From G020354945 sp964570585 (GTDB lineage Bacteria; Omnitrophota; Gorgyraeia; JABMRG01; JAFGKX01), in NCBI GenBank assembly GCA_964570585.1, contig CAZMYR010000012.1, positions 1-39,866 on the forward strand: 39,866 nt of DNA, given 5' to 3'. The position numbers were made by a program, and so were the translations under genes. Positions 15,756 through 23,989 of the stretch are shown in pieces (position 1 is the first letter of the stretch; every line of letters starts with the position of its first letter). Below the pieces are notes generated by a model. It had not been told where the DNA came from. It did no database searches and saw only the letters and a program-made list of their open reading frames with translations.

Positions 15756-15779
15756 CTCCTCCTCCAAACGGTGCTATTC

Positions 15780-17027
15780 TTATTCTTTCGTCACCCTGCT
15801 TACAATCTCTCCTTTTGCTAACTTCGTCTTTATTGTATCTTTATCTTTTACCTCTTTTGCATCCTTTATTATTCGGCCATCTTCAGCCTTCATGGTTATA
15901 CTATAGCCTCTGGCTAATATAGATGTCGGGTTTAAGGCTTTAAGTTTTCCTGATAAATGGGTGAGTTTATATTCCTTTATTCTTAAAAAATGGCCCATGC
16001 CCTGCTTAAGAGATTTAGTCAGTTCATCTATCCTCTGGTAATTCTGCTGGACTAAAGCAAGGGGCTGTTTAAACGCATATCTTTCTTGTAAGGCTTTTAG
16101 TTTATGCCTGGCCAAATCAGTTTGAGATAACAGCGCATTTATAAGCCTCTGCCTTAAGGCATTGATATTATTTATAAAATCTGACCTTTTGCCGGCTACT
16201 ATCTCCGCTGCAGCAGATGGCGTCGGGGCCCTTAAATCAGCTACAAAATCGGCTATGGTGTAATCTATTTCATGGCCTACGGCAGAGATTATAGGTATAC
16301 CGGAATTATATATCGCCCGGGCAACCGGTTCTTCATTAAAGGCCCATAAGTCTTCCAGGCTTCCTCCGCCTCTTCCAACGATAATGACATCCACGTTGCG
16401 TAATCGGTTAAAGATTTCTATCGCTTCTTTTATCTGCTCGGCTGCGCCTGCGCCTTGAACCTTAACCGGGCATAATATAATATGCATGTCCGGAAAACGC
16501 CTTCCGATTACATTAAGGACGTCTCTTATTGCAGCGCCGGTAGGTGAAGTTGCTACCCCTATCTTTCTAGGCAAAATTGGAATGGGCTTTTTATGGGCCG
16601 GATCAAACAGGCCCTCTTTTTGGAGTTTGTTTTTAAGCTGCTCAAAGGCAAGCTGTAACGCCCCTATCCCCTTCGGTTCTGCTTCCTCAATATAAAGTTG
16701 ATACTGGCCCCTTTTATCATAAACGCTTATTCGGCCAAAGCAGATTAGGCGCATACCGTTTTCTATATCAAATGTAACGGTATTTGCTACATTCTTATAT
16801 ATAACACAGGAAAGCACGCTTTCGGCATCCTTAAGGCTAAGGTAACAATGCCCTGAAGTATGCCTTATGAAATTTGAAACCTCTCCTTCAATCCATACGG
16901 CCGGAAAGCTATTCTCCAGAGAAAACCTGATTTCTCTGGTAAGCCCGCTGACTGTATATATTTTTTTTGTTTCCTTAAACAGGTTCTTCGTTTGTTTGGC
17001 ATTTCCTATATTGAGGTTTCTTGCCAT
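15780..17027 (-). CDS. xseA: Exodeoxyribonuclease VII large subunit
   Basis: This 415-aa catalytic subunit has an N-terminal OB-fold (YTVSGLTREIRFSLE, then VWIEGEVSNF and GHCYLSLKD) and the catalytic central domain with GVATSPTGAAIRDVLNV, IIVGRGGGSLEDLWAFNEE and ISAVGHEIDYTIADFVAD. A long coiled-coil stalk and a short C-terminal strand domain follow. It degrades single-stranded DNA into oligonucleotides together with XseB. It begins inside the 3' end of ymdB (22-bp overlap) and is followed by xseB. Length and domain order are standard. Confidence 0.95.
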   Translation of the reverse strand: MARNLNIGNAKQTKNLFKETKKIYTVSGLTREIRFSLENSFPAVWIEGEVSNFIRHTSGHCYLSLKDAESVLSCVIYKNVANTVTFDIENGMRLICFGRISVYDKRGQYQLYIEEAEPKGIGALQLAFEQLKNKLQKEGLFDPAHKKPIPILPRKIGVATSPTGAAIRDVLNVIGRRFPDMHIILCPVKVQGAGAAEQIKEAIEIFNRLRNVDVIIVGRGGGSLEDLWAFNEEPVARAIYNSGIPIISAVGHEIDYTIADFVADLRAPTPSAAAEIVAGKRSDFINNINALRQRLINALLSQTDLARHKLKALQERYAFKQPLALVQQNYQRIDELTKSLKQGMGHFLRIKEYKLTHLSGKLKALNPTSILARGYSITMKAEDGRIIKDAKEVKDKDTIKTKLAKGEIVSRVTKE

Positions 17028-17809
17028 TTCATTCCCAGGGATTGAATCCTCTTTATCGAAACCGCTCTCTGGGTCTTTTCATCGATATTGACGACGGCCC
17101 CGTTTAAACGAACATCCCCTTTTGCCATCTGAAATCTAACCGGCATGCATGAAAGAAATCTTTCAAGTATCTGTTCTTTCTTTCTGCCTATAACAGAATC
17201 AAACGGGCCGGCCATTCCTAAATCCGATATATAAGCGGTCCCTTTTGATAGAACTCTTTCATCCGCTGTCTGGACATGGGTATGAGTGCCAAATACACAG
17301 GATACCAATCCGTTAAGATACCAGCCCATAGCTACCTTTTCGCTGGTAGCCTCTGCGTGCATATCTACTAATATAATCTCAGTCTGCTTGGATATTTTCT
17401 CTATATGCTGCATTGCGCAACGAAAAGGGCAATCGATCGGTTGCATAAATACTCTGCCTAAAAGATTTATTACTCCAACCGATATGCCCTGTTCTGTCTT
17501 AAAAACACCGGAGCCGGAACCAGGGGTATTTTCAGGATAGTTCGCCGGGCGCAGGAGCCTTTCTTCTGTATCTATAATATCCAAGACCTGCTTTTGTTTC
17601 CATATATGGTCGCCGGAGGTGAGCACATCGATCCCTGAATTTAATAATTCCTCACAAGTATCAGGGGTAATGCCGCTTCCGCCGGCTACGTTTTCCGCAT
17701 TGGCAATTGTAAAATCGATTTTTTCTGACCTTTTTAGCTTAGGCAGTAATTCAACCACTATCTCCCTGCCAGGGCGGCCTGTTATATCGCCAATTAGAAG
17801 AATGTTCAT
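17006..17809 (-). CDS. ymdB: YmdB-family metallophosphoesterase
   Basis: This 267-aa metal-dependent phosphoesterase belongs to the TIGR00282/YmdB family, which hydrolyses 2',3'-cyclic nucleotides in Bacillus. Metal-ligand motifs are GDITGRPGR at the N-terminus, ANAENVAGG, SGDHIWKQ, VDMHAEATSEK and FGTHTHVQTAD. It lies directly after rny in the same direction, as in many Gram-positive genomes, which supports a role in RNA turnover or signalling. The intergenic space to rny is filled by an inverted microrepeat hairpin rather than an overlap. Confidence 0.9.
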   Translation of the reverse strand: MNILLIGDITGRPGREIVVELLPKLKRSEKIDFTIANAENVAGGSGITPDTCEELLNSGIDVLTSGDHIWKQKQVLDIIDTEERLLRPANYPENTPGSGSGVFKTEQGISVGVINLLGRVFMQPIDCPFRCAMQHIEKISKQTEIILVDMHAEATSEKVAMGWYLNGLVSCVFGTHTHVQTADERVLSKGTAYISDLGMAGPFDSVIGRKKEQILERFLSCMPVRFQMAKGDVRLNGAVVNIDEKTQRAVSIKRIQSLGMKWQETSI

Positions 17810-17821
17810 TGTAGAACCTCT

Positions 17822-17906
17822 TTTGTTTATTGGGTTCGTTGGGTTTATTGGGTTTCTTGGGTTAACTCAACAAACTCAAAAAACCCAAGCAACTCAATTA
17901 ACTCAA
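17822..17906. repeat. Inverted microrepeat hairpin between rny and ymdB (9-nt units)
   Basis: The left arm is tandem GTTTATTGG-like units; the right arm is roughly their complement (ACTCAACAA, AACCCAAGC and similar). The arms can fold into a long imperfect hairpin. The unit sequence is unlike that of the comparable hairpins at other loci. Confidence 0.75.
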
Positions 17907-19481
17907 CTACTTTGCATACTCCATTGCTCGTGTTTCGCGAACTACTGTTACTTTTATCTGGCCGGGGTACTGTAAGTTTTCCTCGATATTTTTTGTTATA
18001 TCCCTGGCCAGAGTAATAGACTCTAATTCATTTATCTTATTAGGCTGAACAATTACCCTTATCTCTCTGCCGCCCTGTATTGCAAAAGACTTGGCTACCC
18101 CTTTGAATGACTCTGCTATTTGCTCTAATTTCTCAAGTCTTTTAACATAAGTCTCCAATGTTTCTCTTCGGGCCCCCGGACGGGTAGCGCTTATAGTATC
18201 TGCTACTTGGATAAGGACCGCCAAAACAGAGCGGGCCTCAACATCTTGATGATGGGCTTCTATTGCGTGGACAACCGCATCTTGCTCTCTATATTTTCTT
18301 GCTAAAGCAGCCCCTATTTTAGCATGGGGCCCCTCCACTTCATAGGAAACAGCCTTTCCGATATCGTGCAAAAGGCCTATTCTTTTGGCTAAATTAAAAT
18401 CTACCCCTAACTCACTGGCTAATATACCCATAAGATAGGCGGTTTCTTTCGAATGCTGTAATACGTTCTGGCCATAACTGGCTCTATATTTTAATCTACC
18501 CAAAAGTTTTATTATCTCGGGATGTAACCCGTGTATGTTTACATCAAAAGCAGCCTTTTCTCCTTCTTCTTTTATGGTTATCTCCATCTCTTTTTTTACC
18601 TTATCCACTATTTCTTCTATCCGGCCAGGATGAATACGGCCATCCTCTATTAGTTTCTCTAAAGCAATTCTTGCTATTTCCCTCCTGACCACATCAAAAC
18701 AGGACAGGGTAACCGCTTCGGGGGTGTCATCAACTATAACATCAACTCCTGTGGCAATCTCTAGGGCCCGGATATTTCTTCCTTCCCGGCCTATGATACG
18801 CCCTTTCATTTCATCGTTGGGCAGACTGACTACGCTTACCGCTGATTCTACGGTATGCTCTGCTGCACATCTTTGCATAGCTAAACTTATTATATTGCGG
18901 GATTTTTTCTCGGCAGTTTCTTTTGTCTCTTCCTCAATCTGCCTTATAACCGCGCCTGCTTCTTGTCTTACCTCATTTTTTATTCTAACCAGAAGTTCTT
19001 TCTTGGCGTCTTCAGTAGACATCCTGGTTATTCTTTGCAACCTTTCCTTTTCTTCAATAAGAAGCTGCTCTAAATTCCTTCGGTTTCTTTCTATCTGTTT
19101 TTCTCTATTAACTATCAGCTGTCCTCTTTCGTTTATCCTTTTTTCTTTATCATCCAAAAGGTCTACTTTTCTGTCTAAGCTTTCTGACCTTTGCATGAAT
19201 CTTTTCTCTAAAACTGCCGATTTTCTTCTTTTGTCTTTCGTTTCTGCTTCAAAATCAGACCTCATCTTAAGCTTCATATCTCTGATTTCAAGTTCTGCTT
19301 CCTTGCGCATATTCTCTGCTTCTTTCCTGGACTGCTCTAAAATGGCTTTGGCCTTATCTCTGGAAGAGATAAGCTTCCTTTTGCCGCTATATTTGCTTAT
19401 AACATAGCCTAAGAAAAATATAACCACCCCGGATATTGAAGCTATAAGAATAAGCGCAGAGGGGGTTAAGTTTTCTAACAT
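17907..19481 (-). CDS. rny: Ribonuclease Y
   Basis: This 524-aa membrane-anchored endoribonuclease initiates mRNA decay. It has one N-terminal transmembrane helix (about 8-28), a long charged coiled coil (about 30-200), a KH RNA-binding domain (GRIIGREGRNIRALE) and an HD catalytic domain with HDIGK and HHQD. Length and domain order match the family (about 520 aa). The downstream partner is ymdB. Regulation is not visible; the spacer upstream holds a GTTGTAA-repeat hairpin. Confidence 0.95.
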   Translation of the reverse strand: MLENLTPSALILIASISGVVIFFLGYVISKYSGKRKLISSRDKAKAILEQSRKEAENMRKEAELEIRDMKLKMRSDFEAETKDKRRKSAVLEKRFMQRSESLDRKVDLLDDKEKRINERGQLIVNREKQIERNRRNLEQLLIEEKERLQRITRMSTEDAKKELLVRIKNEVRQEAGAVIRQIEEETKETAEKKSRNIISLAMQRCAAEHTVESAVSVVSLPNDEMKGRIIGREGRNIRALEIATGVDVIVDDTPEAVTLSCFDVVRREIARIALEKLIEDGRIHPGRIEEIVDKVKKEMEITIKEEGEKAAFDVNIHGLHPEIIKLLGRLKYRASYGQNVLQHSKETAYLMGILASELGVDFNLAKRIGLLHDIGKAVSYEVEGPHAKIGAALARKYREQDAVVHAIEAHHQDVEARSVLAVLIQVADTISATRPGARRETLETYVKRLEKLEQIAESFKGVAKSFAIQGGREIRVIVQPNKINELESITLARDITKNIEENLQYPGQIKVTVVRETRAMEYAK

Positions 19482-19502
19482 GGTTGGTACCTCCGTAAAA
19501 TC

Positions 19503-19578
19503 AGTTGTAAGTTGTAAGTTTTAAGTTGTAAGTTTAGATTTCAATCTTTCGGCTTACGACTAAAGACTTACGACTAAA
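19503..19578. repeat. Inverted microrepeat hairpin upstream of rny (7-nt units)
   Basis: GTTGTAA, GTTGTAA, GTTTTAA, GTTGTAA form the left arm; CTTACGACTAAAGA and CTTACGACTAAAT form the complementary right arm. It lies between the cyclo-ligase gene and rny and could act as a transcription terminator or mRNA stabiliser. Confidence 0.75.
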
Positions 19579-19598
19579 TTTTTGCCAAGGACAAAAAT

Positions 19599-20174
19599 TT
19601 ATGCGGAGATTATTTTTTTGACAGGAACATCCCGGAAGAGAGTTGGAACCCTTCTTACTATCTGAAAGTCGAAAGCCAACCCTATAGTAAGAACAGGCGG
19701 TGATATGGTCTTTAAGAAATTGTCATAATATCCTGCGCCGCGACCCATGCGATTGCCTGATTTATCGAAGGCAACACCGGGAACTATTACTACATCTATA
19801 TCTTCAACAGGCACAGGCCTTAGGTATTCTTTTTTTGGCTGTTTTATCCTGAAAGGTCCTTCTCCAAATTCTTCTTCCGGGTTTTTAACCTCAGAAGGAG
19901 TTATTTCCTTCTCTCCGGCAGATATCACCGGGACTGCTATCCTCTTTTTTCCTCTTAGCGCTTCAGTTATCATGCTGTGGGTGTCGACCTCATCATCTAA
20001 AGAAACATAAAACATAATGCACGAGCATGATTGAAAAGCGCTATCATTAAATAACTTTTTTTTAATCTCCGCGCTCTTTCTGGTTCTTTCAAAAGAGCTT
20101 TGAGAGTGTAGTTTATGCAATATCTCCTTTCTGATTTTAGCTTTTTCTGTAATTATTGCATTAAATTCTACCAT
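19599..20174 (-). CDS. 5-formyltetrahydrofolate cyclo-ligase
   Basis: This 191-aa enzyme converts 5-formyl-THF to 5,10-methenyl-THF using ATP. The conserved signatures are VPGVAFDKSGNRMGRGAGYYDNFL near residues 130-155 and IGLAFDFQIV after it; the basic N-terminus (KAKIRKEILHKLH) is also typical. It is encoded downstream of a 6S RNA gene on the same strand, a linkage also known in gammaproteobacteria (ssrS-ygfA). Between them lies a small membrane-protein gene. Length is normal. Confidence 0.9.
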   Translation of the reverse strand: MVEFNAIITEKAKIRKEILHKLHSQSSFERTRKSAEIKKKLFNDSAFQSCSCIMFYVSLDDEVDTHSMITEALRGKKRIAVPVISAGEKEITPSEVKNPEEEFGEGPFRIKQPKKEYLRPVPVEDIDVVIVPGVAFDKSGNRMGRGAGYYDNFLKTISPPVLTIGLAFDFQIVRRVPTLFRDVPVKKIISA

Positions 20175-20200
20175 AACAAATTTTAAGGGTCAAGAATATT

Positions 20201-20226
20201 ATTCACGGCCAGAGGATGTTCCTACG
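20201..20226. repeat. REP-like remnant
   Basis: ATTCACGGCCAGAGGATG followed by TTCCTACG is a diverged copy of the REP at 9747-9775, with the GTAGGA head on the minus strand. Its hairpin is weaker. Confidence 0.5.
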
Positions 20227-20239
20227 CAGGATTTTTCAG

Positions 20240-20470
20240 CTATTTTCTAACCGTTGACCTTATCTTGATTATCCTGAGTTCCTCTTTCATGTCGTTAAGT
20301 TTTGAGATAATAAGTTGTTGATTCTGGATTACCTGCTGAAGCTGGGCAGATATATCCGAAATTTGCGCCGGGTTTTTCTCCTGTTGCGCATTAAGGGCTT
20401 TTGTCACCAAGAAAAAACTGCTGAATATAATTAGTATTGCCAATAAATATGCAACTGCTTTTGTACTCAT
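20240..20470 (-). CDS. Small single-pass membrane or exported protein
   Basis: This 76-aa protein has an N-terminal hydrophobic helix (VAYLLAILIIFSSFFLV), which could be a membrane anchor or uncleaved signal, followed by a polar helix with heptad character (ISAQLQQVIQNQQLIIS). No family is recognised. A strong GGAGGGAG ribosome site precedes the ATG. It sits between 6S RNA and the cyclo-ligase gene, and its role is unknown. Confidence 0.7.
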   Translation of the reverse strand: MSTKAVAYLLAILIIFSSFFLVTKALNAQQEKNPAQISDISAQLQQVIQNQQLIISKLNDMKEELRIIKIRSTVRK

Positions 20471-20499
20471 GTTTTTCTCCCTCCTATATCTTCTTTAAG

Positions 20500-20583
20500 T
20501 TCGTTATTGTGTTATAGTATTATTGCGTTATAGCGTTTGGAGTCCAACAACTCTATAACACTATAACGCTATAACTCTATAAC
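20500..20583. repeat. Inverted microrepeat hairpin (8-nt units) after 6S RNA
   Basis: Left arm GTTATTGT, GTTATAGT, ATTATTGC, GTTATAGC; right arm of CTATAACA/CTATAACG-type units, complementary to the left. It directly follows the 3' end of the 6S RNA gene on the minus strand. Confidence 0.75.
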
Positions 20584-20584
20584 A

Positions 20585-20773
20585 AAAAGAATCCCCGCTA
20601 CTGGCGTGAGGCTAGCTAACAACATAAGAACCCGTTTACCAGGTGGGCGCCTTCTTAAATGCTTCGGGTTTCTCCTTGTTAAAAGAGCATGCCGCTCCAC
20701 ATTCAAAGTTAGGCTCCCTATGTTGAAGTGTTGGTTCTTGTTTCATCCAGCCTACACGCACACAGCAGGGACA
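20585..20773 (-). ncRNA. ssrS: 6S RNA
   Basis: A roughly 189-nt transcript folds as a long hairpin with a central bubble. The closing stem pairs TCCCTGCTGTGTGCGTG and AGGCT near the 5' end with AGCCTCACGCC and AGTAGCGGGGA near the 3' end. An inner stem pairs AACAAGAACC with GGTTCTTATGTT. The region GAATGTGG-AGCGGCATGCTC resembles E. coli 6S RNA. A TTTTT tract follows the closing stem, and a strong promoter precedes it. Proximity to the 5-formyl-THF cyclo-ligase gene supports the call. 6S RNA mimics an open promoter and sequesters the housekeeping RNA polymerase. Confidence 0.85.
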
Positions 20774-20779
20774 TTATTG

Positions 20780-20808
20780 ATTATAACGCTGATATAATAG
20801 GAAAGCAA
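20780..20808 (-). promoter_or_regulatory. Promoter of 6S RNA
   Basis: On the minus strand TTGCTT (20803-20808), a 17-nt spacer and a perfect TATAAT (20780-20785) place the start about 7 nt downstream, at the predicted 6S 5' end. Confidence 0.8.
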
Positions 20809-20849
20809 GCAAAATCCTTTTTTTAAAAATTAGGGACAGGCGTAATTCT

Positions 20850-21827
20850 TTAGGAAAGGTGGGTATGGGTTTGCAGATAATTCTGTACGTAATCGCGGAC
20901 TGATTCTTCGAGAGGGATTATATTTTTATCATATCCGGCATTTCGAAGTTTTGATACATCGGCCTGGGTAAAATATTGATAGTGGTCTTTTATATTTTTG
21001 GGCATATTGATGTATCCAATATTGGGCTTCTTGCCTAAGGCTTTAAATATTGCATTTGCCAATTCATTCCAGGGGTGGGCAATCCCTGAGCCTATATTAA
21101 AAATACCGTTTACTTCTGATTTTTCCAAAAAGAACAAAGTCATATCTACTGCATCTTTAATATATAAAAAATCCCTCTTTTGTCCGCCATCATCGTATTC
21201 GGGCTTATACGATTTAAAAAGGCGCATCTTGCCCGTAGCTTTTATCTGCTGGTATGCCTTTAATACAACGCTTCGCATTTCACCCTTATGATATTCGTTG
21301 GGTCCAAATACATTAAAATATTTTAAACCCACTATTTTATCGAGCAGTTTATTATCTTTTGCCCATTTATCAAAAAGCTGTTTTGATTTCCCGTAAAGAT
21401 TTAGAGGTTTTAATCTATCTATTGTTTCCTCAGAATCTGAATATCCATTTGAGCCATCGCCATAGGTTGCTGCGCTTGAAGCATAAATAAAACGCACTTT
21501 ATTGTTTAAACAATAGTTGCAAAGCGTTTTTGTATATTCGTAGTTATTTTCCATTAAAAATTTCTCGTTTGTCTCGGTAGTATCGCTGCATGCCCCCATA
21601 TGAATTAAAAATGGGGTCTGACCCCTGGGGTCAGACCCCATTTTTATTTTCTTAAGAAATTTGTCTTTGCCCAAACAGTCCTTGAATTTAAGGGGGTTTA
21701 GATTCTCTTTTTTTTCATCGGGTAAATTAGCCTCGTCAACAATAATTATATCTTTTCGGCCTTGCCTGTTAAGTGCCCACACAATAGCGCTTCCTATAAA
21801 ACCTGCTCCGCCTGTAACAATGATCAT
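20850..21827 (-). CDS. hldD: ADP-L-glycero-D-manno-heptose 6-epimerase
   Basis: This 325-aa SDR-type epimerase makes ADP-L-glycero-beta-D-manno-heptose for the LPS inner core. It has the Rossmann motif GGAGFIGS (6-13), ACSDTTE typical of RfaD, catalytic SSAAT with YGKSK, and FNVFGPNEYHKGEMRS. This indicates an outer membrane with heptose-containing LPS or a heptose glycoconjugate. Residues 61-74 (IKMGSDPRGQTPFL) are encoded by a perfect palindrome inserted in frame; family members lack this segment. The start at 21827 has GGAGAG about 11 bases upstream. Confidence 0.9.
   Translation of the reverse strand: MIIVTGGAGFIGSAIVWALNRQGRKDIIIVDEANLPDEKKENLNPLKFKDCLGKDKFLKKIKMGSDPRGQTPFLIHMGACSDTTETNEKFLMENNYEYTKTLCNYCLNNKVRFIYASSAATYGDGSNGYSDSEETIDRLKPLNLYGKSKQLFDKWAKDNKLLDKIVGLKYFNVFGPNEYHKGEMRSVVLKAYQQIKATGKMRLFKSYKPEYDDGGQKRDFLYIKDAVDMTLFFLEKSEVNGIFNIGSGIAHPWNELANAIFKALGKKPNIGYINMPKNIKDHYQYFTQADVSKLRNAGYDKNIIPLEESVRDYVQNYLQTHTHLS
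21607..21645. repeat. 39-bp perfect palindrome inside hldD
   Basis: AAAAATGGGGTCTGACCCC, a single central T, then the exact complement. The GGGGTCTGACCCC core is a palindrome family I have seen scattered in many bacterial genomes. Here it is read through in frame. Confidence 0.9.
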
Positions 21828-21856
21828 TGGTTATATCTCTCCTCGCAATGACGGCT

Positions 21857-23902
21857 TTAGCGTAACGTGGCGCTAAATTCTTGGGTGAGTTTTTTTCTGA
21901 TTAAATCCTGGGTGGTTTCTATCTCTTGCTCTTTTAAAGTCCTGTCTTTCGATTGGTAGGTTATTCTAACTAAAAGCCCTCTCTGGCCTTCAGGGACCTG
22001 TCTTCCTTTATATTCTTCTACTAATCTAACCTCTTTTATAATAAACCTTGCTGTATCTTTTATGGCCTTGTTAATACTCTCAAAAGGAATGTCGTTATTA
22101 ACGGACATAGAAATATCTCTTTCCGAGACAGGATACCGGATGATAGTTTTAAAAGATTTTTCCAATCTGGCATTTTCAAACAAGACCCGGGTGTTTATTT
22201 CAGCAGCAAAAACTTGCGTTTTTATATCAATTTTTGCCAGAATTTCAGTCTTTATCATACCTGTAATCCCGAGCATTTTATTACCGACTAAAATTGCCAT
22301 TGTCCTATCGGGTTCAAAGCTGGGGTGTTGGGATTCTTCAAAATATATATCAATTCCTAGTTCTTCGAAAAATGTTTTTAATATGCCCTTTAAATAAAAT
22401 ATATCCATTCCTTGCGGCTTTCTTTTCCAGTCGCCTGCAGTATTACCGCATAATGCCAATATCAAACTCGGGCTCTCCTGGTAATCTGCGCCTTGCCTAA
22501 AATATATATTTGAAAATTCAAATAATTTTAGAGCCGGATTGCCCGTGTTTATGTTGTAATTTATAGCCCCAAGCATTCCCGGCAAAAGAGTATTGCGCAT
22601 AACCCCTTGTTGATCGCTTAAAGGATTGCGGATGGAGATAGTATTTATTTCCGGGACATTCAATTTTCTAATATCATTTTTGCTTATAAGGCTGTATGTC
22701 AGTATCTCATCAAACCCCAAACCGGCCAGGGTCTCTCGAACAAGATTGGTTATGCGCTTTCTTCTTTTAAAAGGGGGGGCCTCTTCTGTAATAACCACCC
22801 TGGGCAAAGTGGTAGGAATATTATCATATCCGTAAATCCTGGCTATCTCCTCTATCAAATCTACCTCTCTTTTTATATCTGCTGTTCTAAAAGAAGGCAC
22901 CACAACCTTCATTATCCCTTTTGTGCCGGAAACCTTAAATCCGATAGCTCCTAAATCGGATTTTATATCTGAATTAGATATTTTAGCCCCTAATAGTAAA
23001 TTGACTTTATGCGGCCTTAAATTTATAACACGGGTTTTTATTTCTTTTTTGCCGGCATCGACTCTTTCTTTATGTGTTTTTCCTTTGGCGATTTCACATA
23101 TCAAACAAGTTGCCCGGTCCGATGCATCTATAATTTTCGAGGAGTCTATGCCCCTCTCAAACCTATAGCTTGAGTCGCTGCTTAAACCCAAATAGCGGGA
23201 TGAGCGCCTTATAGAAGTTGGGTCAAAGCACGCAGCTTCTAATAATACTCTTTTGGTAGATGGGCCAACCTCTGTATTTAATCCACCCATAATGCCTGCT
23301 ATTGCTACCGGCATCTTAGCATCAGCTATAACCAGAATGTCGCCTTTTAATTCTACTTTTGTTCCGTCAATGGCAGTTATCTCCTCGCCATCCCTGGCCC
23401 GCCTTATAATTATTTTATTGGCGATCAGTTTATCGTAATCAAAGGCATGCAAGGGTTGGCCTGTCTCATGAAGGATAAAATTGGTTATATCCACGATATT
23501 GTTTACCTGGCGAGTGCCTACCGATTCTATTCTTTTAATCAGCCATTTTGGCGATGAGGCCACTTTAACATCGGTAATCAACCGGGCTGTATAGCGTGGG
23601 CACAATTTTGCCTCTCTTAAAACAACCTCTGGAATAGGTACGCCCTTAGCAAAGTAATGGGCTAGATTAAAGGAAGGGAGCTTTAATCTTTTTTTAGTTA
23701 TAGCTGAGGCCTCTCTGGCAATACCGACGTGGCAAAGACAATCGGAACGATTAGGAGTGACCTCTATGTCAAATATAAAATCACCGGTTTTCTCTTCTAT
23801 AGAAGTAACTTCCAATCCATTCATGGTAAGTTTCTCGGCAAGTTTTTTTGCCCTTATTTTAGTAGGCACATATTCTCTGAGCCACTCGTATGATATCTTC
23901 AT
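21857..23902 (-). CDS. pheT: Phenylalanyl-tRNA synthetase beta subunit
   Basis: This 681-aa subunit carries tRNA binding and editing functions of the alpha2-beta2 enzyme. It begins MKISYEWLREYVP, the usual N-terminus. Further signatures are DIEVTPNRSDCLCHVGIAREASAI, B3/B4 editing-domain sequence (RYTARLI, NIVDITNFILHETGQPLHAFD), the B5 domain (LLGAKISNSDIKSDLGAIGF), and a C-terminal FDX-ACB domain (RYPVSERDISM). The protein is shorter than the usual 790-800 aa because the N-terminal tRNA-binding (EMAP-like) domain present in E. coli is missing. The frame opens further upstream, but that part covers a palindrome. The ribosome site is weak. Confidence 0.95.
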   Translation of the reverse strand: MKISYEWLREYVPTKIRAKKLAEKLTMNGLEVTSIEEKTGDFIFDIEVTPNRSDCLCHVGIAREASAITKKRLKLPSFNLAHYFAKGVPIPEVVLREAKLCPRYTARLITDVKVASSPKWLIKRIESVGTRQVNNIVDITNFILHETGQPLHAFDYDKLIANKIIIRRARDGEEITAIDGTKVELKGDILVIADAKMPVAIAGIMGGLNTEVGPSTKRVLLEAACFDPTSIRRSSRYLGLSSDSSYRFERGIDSSKIIDASDRATCLICEIAKGKTHKERVDAGKKEIKTRVINLRPHKVNLLLGAKISNSDIKSDLGAIGFKVSGTKGIMKVVVPSFRTADIKREVDLIEEIARIYGYDNIPTTLPRVVITEEAPPFKRRKRITNLVRETLAGLGFDEILTYSLISKNDIRKLNVPEINTISIRNPLSDQQGVMRNTLLPGMLGAINYNINTGNPALKLFEFSNIYFRQGADYQESPSLILALCGNTAGDWKRKPQGMDIFYLKGILKTFFEELGIDIYFEESQHPSFEPDRTMAILVGNKMLGITGMIKTEILAKIDIKTQVFAAEINTRVLFENARLEKSFKTIIRYPVSERDISMSVNNDIPFESINKAIKDTARFIIKEVRLVEEYKGRQVPEGQRGLLVRITYQSKDRTLKEQEIETTQDLIRKKLTQEFSATLR

Positions 23903-23918
23903 GGTATCTAAGAATGCG

Positions 23919-23978
23919 CCGTTTGGGAAAGCAAAGTAGCAAACGTCCCTACACTTGCCCTTTTGCTTTCTCAAACGG
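23919..23978. repeat. Inverted repeat between pheS and pheT
   Basis: Arms of 17 bp (CCGTTTGGGAAAGCAAA, 23919-23935, and its complement with one mismatch, 23962-23978) flank a 26-nt loop. The motif AAACGGTGCTATTC at its edge (23973-23986) is repeated exactly at 15766-15779 in front of xseB, suggesting a dispersed element. Confidence 0.7.
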
Positions 23979-23989
23979 TGCTATTCCAA

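Noticed and set aside
20606..20797. Plus-strand 63-codon ORF
   Set aside because: It is the antisense of the 6S RNA gene; the RNA structure and promoter explain the region better.
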